The notes under the pieces were generated by a model. That model was not told the DNA's origin, searched no databases, and saw only the letters and a program-made list of their open reading frames with translations. Made by a program: the position numbers and the translations under genes. From Blasia pusilla (lineage: Eukaryota > Marchantiophyta > Marchantiopsida > Blasiales), in contig CM114275.1 of assembly GCA_050084515.1 (NCBI GenBank), positions 8,680,001-8,744,000 on the forward strand: a stretch of DNA of 64,000 bases. The letters are read 5' to 3'. Shown piece by piece: positions 21,582 to 32,557 of this stretch. Each line of letters opens with the position of its first letter. Positions within the stretch are counted from its first letter, which is position 1.

Positions 21582-24500
21582 ATGAGAACGCATTACTTCT
21601 GGCATCTGTGGAGGATTCTGGTACTCCTGCTCGTGCCGTGTGCTCAAATTACGCGTGCGCGGGACCTCGTCATGTAATTCTCTGACAATTGGATGCTTCT
21701 TTGCTGAAATTTATGACGTAATTTCGGTGTTTGAGCTATTTGATCTGATAATGGAGATTAGAATGAGCATGTTTCGTTGCAGCGTCCGTTTTCTGCCGAA
21801 GGATTGTTTCTCATTGGGGAATTTCGAATTGTAGAGAAGATACAAGCTTCCGGGAGACGAACTTATGCAATAGTACCGTTCAAGGTCGTTACTTGCGCTC
21901 CGATGATCGTGGTACGGGCTCTTATTTCCACGTCCCCGTGAATTCTATGTTACTTTCATTGAGGATCTGAAGGAAATGAATGTACAAAGGAATCGAAATG
22001 TGTGTTGCCTTCCGCCACGGGCGCCGTCCTCTGTCAAGATCGGAATTTTAAATTAATACCGATTTGAACTTTAATTTATTCACAAAAGAAATCATTGAAT
22101 TCGACAATCATTTCTTTGTTCATGGATAGGCGGAAGGTTACGAGTATAGAAGGAGTACTAGATTTACTTGATGCCGGGAAAAAAATTGGTCAGAGTTTGA
22201 GGGCAATAAGGTTAGTTCTTGACCTTAAAACGATTATCCGTCATGAGTAAGTCTTCGCTTGCCTACGGCCACATATTCCGTGTCCTCACAGGACTGAGCA
22301 AAATCTCATGGATGAATTTAGAGGAGTCGAACGCAGCAGGTACCAGGAAAAGTAAATGCGCTATTGGAGAAAGAAAATAGGAGTAAATCAACTCCTTTAG
22401 CTGTTCGAGAGTAGTCCTAAGGGGTACGTGACAGAAAATGTTGACCTTCGTCGTCATAGCATGAAAGAATTTTAAAGGTGGAACATGTATGACTGGGTAC
22501 TTTCTTACATCTACTGCAGTGAAACCTCATAGCGAGATAGTACAGCTGGTATTTCTATTTCAGTTTTGGTCTTAACATCATTGAAGAGTCTGTAACAAGA
22601 GCTGTGCTCCTTGGTATTTGGCCAACATGCATGGGGCACACGGGCTCCTGAACTTTAGCCGAGGTCCTACTTTGTATGACTCAACTCTCTTCTGGAATCA
22701 CTTTCTCTGTGCTCTGTGGGCAGGTTATGTGTGCAAAATTATGGATGTCGATTCCCAGACAGGATGCTGTCCAGAGAGCAATAAGCGCTACTCTTGCTTG
22801 TACGCAATGTCTCCAATCCCTTACTCCACTTTTCACCTTGCTAGAGGTACCTGTGATTGATCACGATCGATACAAAATATCTCTCAACTAAGACAATTTT
22901 TATCACATGAACAATACACTATCCTACCATCACTCCTTCAAAGTTAGGTGGAATCCTATCCCACTCTCCTCCTTGAGCACAGTGTATTTGTCAAGGGTGT
23001 TTGAATTCTGGTATCGTGTGACTCTTTGCTTATTGTCCTTTAAATTGCACCAATAGAGCTTTCACATGTACTTGGCTGCTTCTTTTAGCACGGTCGTTCA
23101 GGGCAATATTCTCAAAGTATGGAAGCCAGATAAAGATGTTCTTGCTAGGAAAGAAATCTCATCCGCAGTTGTACGTAATCTCACCACTGTGTCGACACAT
23201 TTATGTCGTTGCAGGGGCTGCAACATGGGATCACAGTGCTGCAATATGTATGAGTATTGTGTAGCGTGCTGCCTGGATCCGTTACGAGTAGGACCTCCTT
23301 TCCCTGCTTTCCTCACGTTTTTGCCCTATATATTTACATGCTTTTATAGTCGATCCTTTCAGTGCTAAGTTCTGCAACTATTCTCTGCAGACTTCACCTG
23401 AGATAGCATTGACCGTAAAAATTGCGAAGCAAGTCACTGCTGGTAAGTGCTTTGAACAAATGACTCTGCAGGGAAGTTTATTGCGGAGTTCCCAAAACAT
23501 TCTCCAATGCTTGCTTTTCTTGCTTTGAGATTTTTGGGTGGGTTGTGTTAGTTGCACTGATGACATTGGTATGGTATCATTGTCACTTCTAATAATTAGC
23601 AGAAGAGATCAAAGTTATAATTAGTTATCATTTAGCAGTTTTTAAGAGGACGTGCTTGTATAGAAGTTGTAACTTTTTAATTTTCTTTCAAATGAAAAAT
23701 TGTTCCAGGTTCCTTGTTTTATTCAGTAATGTATATTATTATTAGAAGACACCTTTTTATTGTCTACAGTTTCCATTGCTTGACACATGGCATTTGGGCA
23801 GCAAGAAAATGTTTTCCAAGGGACATATAGCAGTTCGGTGGCAAATATTGTTTTTTGCAGGCAAAGGTATGATGCAAAATGAAACTATAATACCCAACAT
23901 AGTTTTTGGTACAAGAAAGTATGACTATATCTTTGGATGTTTCCTGGTGTTTGGACAGGTAGAAGCTCTACATTATTTGAGTATTGTTTGGGCCGATGTA
24001 GGCACAATTCTGGAAGTGTGGTAAGCAAGGAAATTGTCCCACTCTGTAAGAGTCACTTATGGTGATAAATTCATACGATTTTTTTTGCAGACGAGTCTTA
24101 ATTAGATTACGCAGGAAGAATTTTGTAGGGGATTGTCTTTGCTCGGTAGTTTACCCTGGATGGTCACTTTTTGCATATGGTGCTATTGAAGAAATTCCGC
24201 TGAGTGAAAATCAGGACCCAGGTCAAAGAACCATCATTGGGAATCACATGCCTCATGGGGGACCTAAAACAATAGCCCTAGAGCTGGTAATGGAGAAAGT
24301 TGTCTCAGATTGGCACTAGTTTCTTGAGGTCATGTATGTTATCTGGTTATTAAATCACAAAAATGAACCAACTGATAGAAGTTGAGTGATTCTCGATGTT
24401 CTCTGACATCGGATAGTTTGGTATGAGAAGCAAACATCTAACTTACAATTTTCACCTAATGTACGCAAGCAGGTGTTATCCATATGACTGGTTCAGCTAT

Positions 24501-26031
24501 GTGTATGACAGGTCCACGAGAATGCTTATGCAAGTGATGAACATCATTGCTTTTCACCTCAAGAAAATTTCACAGGTATTTTTTAACTTTCATTTTGCTA
24601 CTAAAAGAATTTCGCAGTAAAGAAATCGGTTACTTCCCTGTCCAAAAGTGCCTGGAAACTGGATTCTGAAAGGAATTCTGGGAGTGCAAAAGGACTACAC
24701 CAGAAAGGCTAATCAACCTTTTTGGTGTTGATTAGCCTTTCTGACGTCCAAAAATCATGTGTGAACTGCAATGTAGGCCCCTTCCTCATGGCTCTCATGG
24801 TAGTTCTGTAAAGTCCACTACAGTAGGGCTCACTCCCCTGTAAGGTTGATTCTCTTAGTAGATTTGGATGTTGAGATTCTGGTCACATATTGATGCAAAT
24901 AAGTTTGCAGATGAAGAGCCAGAAAGAGATGATGCAGACTTTGGAGATTTAACAATTGCCATCGGCCGGTGAGAGCATTGCATTTGAAGTTTTTCCCTTC
25001 TCTTTTTGCCTCGATTCTTTGAGATTATTTCAAGTATTGACTTCTGTATGGGCATTGAAATACAGGCAAGGCCAGTCTTGTGACGCAGCATGCAAAGAGA
25101 GAGGAAAGACATGCAAGTTGAATACTCTCCCAGCATTAAACAAGTGCACAGTGTAAGCACATGCTTCTAATGCTTCCTCAGCACTTGGATGGTTTGCTGC
25201 TAAGTGGGGTTCTCCTTTTGATAGTGGTGTCTTGCAGTCTTGTAGCTTCCTTCTTGAGCTTCTAGCCATCCCCTTTCATATATTGCACTCTGCTTTCCCC
25301 AATGTCTCCTTGGTCAAGTACCTCTGAGGAACATTTGGATTGACAGCTGAAAATAGTACTGAGATGATTAACCTTGTTCTGATTGTCAGACTGAAGAAAT
25401 ACTTGAATTGTAAAGAGTCATGCGTAGCAAGTACAGGTGCAGATCAGCCAGCAGAAGTCGTAAGTACAGCACCACGGCATATGGTATGTCTAAGGTCCCT
25501 TCACTTGCATTGTTTAGGCCTCATCTGGGCTCCTATGTTCCATTAACAAATATCAATTAGGCAAGCTGTAAAAAGCTGTAAAATAATAACTAGGTTTGGA
25601 AGAACGGAAGTTATCTGTTAACCTCACTTAAGGTTGTAATGTTTAAGAATATACCTGCAAAATATGTGTGTTTTTCTTCGCATAATTTTGAAACACTAGT
25701 AGAATCTGTTTATACAGTGACGGAATTTATCTGAGTTGATGACATGTCTGACAGTTGAAATTCTTCCAAACTTTTGAGCATTACAGAAACTCTTTTTGAG
25801 CCTCCCTGGGTGTAATGTAATGATTGTCTGTCTTGGCACAGCACCCTGGAACATGCATGTACAGTACACGGAAGGTTCCTTTCTCGTGTCAAGGCTCACA
25901 TCCTTATTCTCGTCGCCTGTGTCCATGTGGGTAAGCATGTCTAATCTATGCACAAGAGCTTGTTCGTTGAACCCTTTCATTTTGCTGCTGCTGCTGCTAG
26001 TGTCTGTTTGCTTATTCGTTGCAGATTATGA
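21582..26031 (+). CDS. SPRING (C12orf49)-like cysteine-rich secretory protein
   Basis: I read 12 coding exons: 21582-21673, 21835-21911, 22724-22799, 23215-23287, 23391-23442, 23959-24020, 24512-24575, 24911-24968, 25066-25152, 25390-25483, 25842-25930, 26025-26031 (831 nt, 276 residues). All introns are GT-AG and phases match. Residues 1-26 form a signal peptide or anchor with a WRILVLLLVP core. Residues 42-165 carry the SPRING hallmarks: CNSTVQG, DDRGYVC, CCNMYEYCVACC, GRCRHNSGSV and VHENAY. In animals SPRING is a Golgi protein needed for SREBP processing by site-1 protease; a plant role is unknown. Residues 186-274 are a second Cys-rich domain (GQSCDAACKERG, CTVLKKYLNCKESC, HPGTC, SCQGSHPYSRRLCPC) that resembles the C-terminal tail of MGAT5. 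The start is the first ATG before the signal peptide. An unrelated-looking open frame at 22122-22210 falls inside intron 2. Confidence 0.88.
24701..24743. repeat. Perfect 17-bp hairpin in SPRING-like gene intron
   Basis: CAGAAAGGCTAATCAAC at 24701-24717 pairs exactly with 24727-24743, spacer 9 bases. It lies in the intron between exons 7 and 8. It could be a small inverted-repeat transposon remnant or an RNA hairpin; no target duplication was identified. Confidence 0.85.
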
Positions 26032-27201
26032 TTGGCTGATCAGAAGACTGCAACATGCATTGGATGCCAGTCGAAAAATCTTCCAGGTGACCATCGACGA
26101 TGTTTTACTGGTGCCTATAGTGTGTTCTTAGTTGTCAACTCATTTTGTGGTGCAACATTTGTCCAGGTAGTTCAAGTACTGGGCCTGATTCTTTCAAGAA
26201 ACCAAGGAATGCCAATGCAAGAGTTGTTGCAACAGCACTGGGCGAGTCTCGATAACATCCACTTAAGCTTTCACAGGCCTTGAAACGTACAATATCAACC
26301 TGTGCGACCATGAATCTTTGTCCAATGGAGGTTGGGCTGGTGAACTTTTGTCCAGACACTTTCAGCTGACTTTTACTATTCTCCCAGTTGGGCTTGGGTA
26401 CAAACTCCGAAGGGAAGGTTCAGCTGGACTACATATGTTCTCCACAAATGGACAAGTTTGGACCTCCACATGGTGTGGGGAGATACCTGGTGTATCTGCT
26501 GATGATGTACCCAGCGCAATAGGCAGCATCTACTGCGGCACAGAATAATTTGAATCCAGATACAAAGTTTTGATAATGCATTAGAAACTAATTTTAGAAC
26601 GCATCATACATGGAATGATCCAAGAAGAGTAGTGAGCGGGGTAAGCAACTAGAGCATAGGAAGGACTGAGGCAGAATTTATGAATTTCATCACATCTTAC
26701 GAGAATTGACAGGATAGGGGCTTAGCACTTTGGATTTCCCCACAGTTAAGAATTGTTATTCAAATAGTTATTTGCAGGAAATGTACAACTTTGTAAAGTA
26801 ATTGCCTCATAATGAAATCTGTGTGGAAAACAGGAATAAGCCACGAACCATTTGTTCCAATTCTGGAAATTTGGTGTTAAGAATGTCACAAAATTTGGTT
26901 TCTTTCTGAGCTGAGGTTTCAAACTTTTCTTGAATCGCATGCAAATACAGGAGAATCATGGTTTCCAGTTTAAAATATGCTGTCTCCTATTTTTCCAATT
27001 CAGATGCAGAGGGATGTGCCCAAACTTACCTGCCAGGTGTGCATGCAAACAAAGTTGGTTGCTTAGTGCTTCTGACAAATGGATTCACACCATAGTATGC
27101 TTCCAATTAGAGAGTTGAAGCAAGTGTATACTGTCCTCAAAATGATGGCATCGTAGTCAGTCCAAATTTATCCAGGAATCATACTGCACTGAGAGTCCAC
27201 T
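26032..27201. other. 3' region between convergent genes
   Basis: This holds the 3' untranslated parts of the SPRING-like gene (+) and of the pseudouridine synthase (-). Open frames here are not conserved-looking. No clear RNA gene or transposon is seen. Confidence 0.5.
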
Positions 27202-30200
27202 TTAATATGTTGAGTGGACCCCGACCTGAGCTTTCCAGATGCTTCCAAGATCGTTGGTATCAGGCTGCTCTAGCTGATCATAAAGCCGACAAGCCAGGCC
27301 CATTAAAAGGGCATATGATGAACCCAATATAATGATGGGCCATGGTAAGGCCCATGTTGACCAGACTGCGGCTGCCTATCTCCTGATCGTAGGGTTACCG
27401 CTCACCTCATGGTAAGCAGTGACGAGATCCATAACAGGCCAGGCATCCGCTACACTGTAACTCCCTACAAGACAGCAGACTGTTATTTAGAAGATGTTAC
27501 TGGTAGACTGTCCAGGTGATAAAGATTTCCTTCTCTGATATCATGGGTAAAGGCCTTGAAGTACATGGAAAACTCAGTCACCAAATGCATGAAATTCAAG
27601 CACAAGAAACTTGATAAATGCTGCACAGAGGAAAATGCACTATGGAAAGAAAACCATTACCTATTTTCTCTCGTCGTAGAGCTGTTAAATGGGCATAGCT
27701 GCAAATGACAAAGGGATTGAAATGTACTTGGTCAATACTGAACCCAACAATAGAAGAGGGACAGATACTCTCTTAAACCATGATAACATAATGGTCCAAC
27801 CAAATCGATGGAAGACTCACCTCCCAAGTGCACGTCCAAGATCGGCACATAGGGATCTGATATAAGTACCCTTGGAGCACGTTACTATGAAATTAACATC
27901 CTGCCTGCAAATTGCAAACATCACCACAACCAGCGGTCGATACAACAGTCCCATCAAAGCCCCAAAACTAGGAGTTTGTGCTGAGCTTCTGGGATCATTC
28001 AAACATGATGCTCGCAGGCCATTCTAATTGGGTTCAAAACATGGGCATTGTGGGATACACACAGAAAAAGAAGTGGGCAGAGCGGTCAGGTATTCAGACT
28101 GTACTCAATAAGTAATTCCTGTTGTAGCCTTGCGATGATGGACCCTGCACCCTGATTGGACGGTGCTAGTTTCTGGGATGGGTGTAGAGAGAGGAAGAGG
28201 TGAAGAAGATACCATATGAGAGGAGGAAGACACTAAACACTCTACTTCACCTCGTTGGGAACCCCACTACACGTTACTTACCTGTGCAACAGCTTTGGGC
28301 AGTGAATCTAGGCTGCTGAATGTGTTGAACAGTTCTGGTGGTACCAGCTTAGAAATATCAGCAAATGCATTTGCTCTGTGAATTTTGTGCAGGGGACCAG
28401 GTAGTGACTAGAGGTTTCAGCCCGATCGTCACACAAGGTACAGGAGTTTAGTGCTTCCTGCTTAGTACATCCTCATACATCCTACTTTTCTTGAGGTTCA
28501 AGGTGATTGCCACCCAGCCCAAACTTGAACTTGAGCATATTCCCTAGGAAGGGATACCCCACAAGTAGTTCTTGAGTTCTGCTCGGTCAGGTCAGGTATT
28601 CAGAGAAGGTTGCTTAGCCATTGTAATGATAGACTGGCTATTAACCAAAAGGAAATCTGGAAATCCTGTTATTAGTGTGGCTGGCTGTTGGAGTTGGACT
28701 AGATTCTGGGCTCACACAGTAGCATGAGTAAGATTTACTAGATCTTCATACCCTCAACTATTGGAAAAATAGATTAGACACTAAAACTGACCTGTTATGA
28801 GGGTTACGTTCAAGATGAAAATCATTCACAGTCACTAGCCTCGGAGGAATTTCTATTTCTTCTCCTCTTCTGGCCTTCTTATATAATCTCTCTCCATCGA
28901 TCTGCAGAAGATTTCAATATAAGAGACGTGTGAGCAAGGAAATGTCTTGCACATTGTGCAGCAAATGTCAAACTTCTACAATGAAGATCTTATGGATCTT
29001 CATTCATAAGATCTCAATTGTTTCTTGTAATTTCCCAACTGAGAAAATAGCTGTAAAATTCGACAGAGGATACTGTACTGTAGAGACAATACAAAATGTT
29101 CTCCAAAAAAAATTCAGCATACCTTTATGGCAGAAAACATGGGAGGTGATTGTAAGATATCACCAGTAAAAGCTTCCTTTGCTTTCTGGATGTCTTCGTC
29201 TTGAATGTGTTCCCAAGGAAGAACATTCGTCACCTGTTGTGCCACCAATCTTGATCAACCTCATGCCATACATAGTACATGATATTTGATGGACTCTCAC
29301 TTTGTGTTTTGGACATATTAAGAGGCACCGATTTCAAATCTCAAGTGACATCAACTTTATGCCTCCTTTTATTCCACCTGCAGGTTTTGTTTCACTGTTA
29401 CATGATGTCACGGGAAATTATCTGGCACATACAAAGCTGGAAAAACCCTGGCTCGATCTTACTCTCCACCAAACCAAGATCAGGACTTGGGAGTTAAATA
29501 AAGGTGAGACATGAGGTGGCTCTAAACCATGATAGATCAGTCATGCTCGTCTCATAGTCTTAAGGCAAGAATTTGCAAACCTCTGTATCAGCATCCAAAG
29601 ATGGTGTAAGCTCACCAAGTCGGAAAGTCCCAGAGTACACTTTAGTCAGTGCTTGATAGCTGCGACAAAACCACACATATTATGTGACCACCTCATCATG
29701 TTACTAGTGGAGATCCAATTCCAAGTCTATTGTTGATAGATAGGGACAAGTTGAAACAAAAAAAATTCATTACGATCATTTCCTTCAAATTAGCAGATAG
29801 GTTGAAGCTTTCAGCAACCCTACTATCCAAATACTTGAGAGATGAATGCTCTTTTACAGAATGACGTACTTGCTAGCCAATTTTGTTGCCTTTCCCAAAC
29901 AGACGATTAACAATCCCGTTGCCATGGGATCCAGAGTCCCTGCATGTCCCACCTGCCCAAAATACACAGGATACCCAACCATTCATCTTAGTCTTAGTGA
30001 CATCCCTCCCCGTGGTGGGGATGGGGCTATTCAACCTCACTAGACTGGGGCATTAGGAACAAATTTTAATTTGGTCCCCCACAAAGTATTCACCTTGATG
30101 AGTTCCTCCCAACTCTTTGTTTATATTTATTATTTTATGCATGAGTACCTTCCACTTAGAATTCTGTGGTACTTGTCTACTGTGACTATCTCAGGGCCTT

Positions 30201-32168
30201 TCCTCACACTCCAGCGATCTGTAAGGCAAGAGGTGAAAGAGCGAATCAAAAGATTGAGAGTTCGGACCTTTTGGATTTTGACCGTGTGTCGAAGTTTCCC
30301 ACAGACAGCAAAAGACGTCCACCCTGAAATCCACATGACAATCCGCAACTTAAACCTACAAGAAGTAACAGAAAGAATAGCACAGACCAAAGTGGAAAAG
30401 AGAGCCTTACATATGGTACGACCTTTGTCCGATTCTTGCAAATTGGAGATACATTGCTGGGGTATGTAGATCCTTGAATAGTAATATTAAGATCACTGCT
30501 GTGAAAGGGATTTCGCAGGAAAGGATGAGAGGAAGTATATGATGGGCACACTGCTCCTTGTTAGTCTGTAAAGAAGGGACAACAGGAACTGCAAATCACT
30601 CTGAGGTCTGATATATGCTCCTTTCGAATTGGGCATTGTTCACTTATTTTCACTTGATAAAGATTCTCATTTGTGAGATTGTACGCTCTCGTCCATCAAA
30701 CTCCACAAATAGTAAATCAGAGCAGTTTAGAATTTAAATCTGATATCACGCTATGTGTAGTAGAAAGGTTCCATAGATTTGAAGATAGGAAACCTTTAGG
30801 TTTGTCTATGAGCACCACTGTTCCCCCGAGTCCATTCCAATTGTGTGGAAGGGTTGAAGAGCGTTTCAGAAGAAACGGCTTCGGAATGGTTGGATCCAAT
30901 TGAACCTCCTGGGTAGTTGTGTTGGACGACTCTTCAGTTGCTTTGGCCCCATATGACCTTTGGAATGGAACTCTGCTACTTAAGGACTCCACATGCGCAA
31001 TTGTCGATGAGAATGCTTTCTTCTTAGTATGGAGTCTACTAGTTGTCTTGGAATTCGAGTACTCAGACTGGATCTCAACTCCGGACCTCGTGGCCACTTC
31101 TGCATTACCCTGTACATGAACTCTCCTATAGATCCGAGACTCATCTTCTCGTGTGGAGTGTTTCCTATCTTCGGTGGTCGAATTGGATGCGTCTTTGGCA
31201 GAGTCCGCATCTGAACCTGCGCTTGTGGTGGCTTGTGCGCCGTGGGAGGGCTCCAACAGAGTTTTCTGTGATTTGCCAGATGATGACAGAGAGTTCAGTT
31301 CTCGTAATTCGCACTCAGTCAGAAGAACATTTGGGTCCAAAGATTGAGAATCTGGAGAAAATGTCTGTCTCATCTCTTCAATCACAGAAAGGGCTGCGAG
31401 ACCCTCCTCCTTGAGCTTCTTCACGGCCCAGAGCTCAAAAGTAGTCCGCTTCTTCTCTCCTGCCTCCTCCTTTCTCCGTTTGGCTCCATTGCTTTCCACT
31501 TCAATCCCTGTTTTCCTAGCTACAATTCCGTTAGTCTTAAGATTTTCCCTAGATCCAAGGCCTGCGTCTGTGCGTTCAGTAGCCGAAGAATCCAGCGAGT
31601 CCAGCGATGATGAGATCGAAGGCTGATTCAATTCTTCGCCGTTCATACCACACTGACAATGGATTTCTCTTCCCCTGTGAACAGCTCCCCTCTCACTCCA
31701 GCTCCTTTTCATCGAATTCTCATTTCCTGATTCACTTGCTCGTGGACTTGATCTCAACCGCCCTCTCCAAGCGGAAGCTGCATATAGAGGCCCCGGCATT
31801 TGAGAGCGGAGAAATCTGCTGCTGGCAAGCTCATTTTCACGTTGCTCAGCTCCGAGCGAGTCCACAGCAACGCGGCTTCTGGGGGAGGGTTCTGAGAGCA
31901 CGAATCTGGAGGTGTTAGCAAGCGCAAGAGAGGAAGAGGTCGATAATGAAGACGATGCTACAAGTGGACGGGTTCCAATGCGATTGCGCTCCATCTCCAA
32001 AGGAGACGAAGTCAGAGGAATACATCGGGAGATGTTGGCAGAGGACTTACTGGAGCCAGGAAGTCTGACCAGTGCGAGCTTGCCAAAACATCGAAACGTA
32101 CTGAGGTACACGGTAGAGCGGCCAGGGACTGTGGCATTGGCCGACATGACTGTCATTCCTGTGTGCAT
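27202..32168 (-). CDS. TruB-type tRNA pseudouridine synthase, probably organellar
   Basis: Ten coding exons on the minus strand: 32168-30794, 30323-30268, 29952-29870, 29659-29581, 29233-29123, 28901-28792, 27904-27821, 27698-27661, 27464-27406, 27273-27202 (2067 nt, 688 residues). Splice phases fit throughout. The catalytic domain begins at [15 protein letters not shown] (about 449-463). The key motif [12 protein letters not shown] contains the catalytic Asp485. [29 protein letters not shown] and HLTALRRE follow in family order. TruB makes Psi55 in the tRNA T-loop. Residues 1-40, starting [19 protein letters not shown], look like a transit peptide. About 440 residues before the domain are Ser/Glu/Arg-rich and unusual; bacterial TruB is about 300 residues in all. 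The last exon is inferred only from frame and splice signals. The gene is divergent from the dehydrogenase at 32558. Confidence 0.88.
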
Positions 32169-32557
32169 CCTAGCAGCTCCTACACCAATGCAGAGCTCGC
32201 CATCGCCTGCACCACAAGAATAGAAAGAAATACATGCAGACAAGAAAGACCCACCCACCTGCCTGTCTGCCAAACCCTAAACCCTTGGATCACACCAGTG
32301 CTTCTCTTCTCAAAAGTAATCGCAATTGGCTCCACCACACCTTTATCATTTTTACATACCCATAGACGCCTCAACCCTAAATTGGGCAGATAGAGAGGGG
32401 ATTCTCGTTATGCCCCTGCATCGAGGGAGGATTTTCCTATTCGAGACACTGCTGAGGATGTTATTGAATGCGCGATGCTGCCAGAGATTGGGTTGCAGTG
32501 AGGGCCTTTGGTTCCGAATTGGACCATCACGAGAGAATTTCAAGTGGGTTTCGGACA
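32169..32557. promoter_or_regulatory. Bidirectional promoter with two telo-box motifs
   Basis: About 390 bases separate the divergent start codons of the TruB-like gene and the dehydrogenase. AAACCCTAA lies at 32272-32280 and AACCCTAA at 32373-32380. Telo-boxes are established elements of plant promoters for translation and ribosome genes, which fits a tRNA-modification enzyme. An in-frame upstream extension to about 32273 on the minus strand lacks an ATG, so the TruB start is placed at 32168. Confidence 0.55.

Noticed and set aside
22122-22210. Short open frame starting MDRRKVTSIEG and ending at a GT donor-like site
   Set aside because: It lies wholly within intron 2 of the SPRING-like gene, whose flanking exons join in phase without it. 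I found no partner exons.
32169-32273. N-terminal extension of the TruB-like frame to 32273
   Set aside because: The extension is open but begins at TTG; the first ATG is at 32166-32168 and starts a plausible transit peptide.
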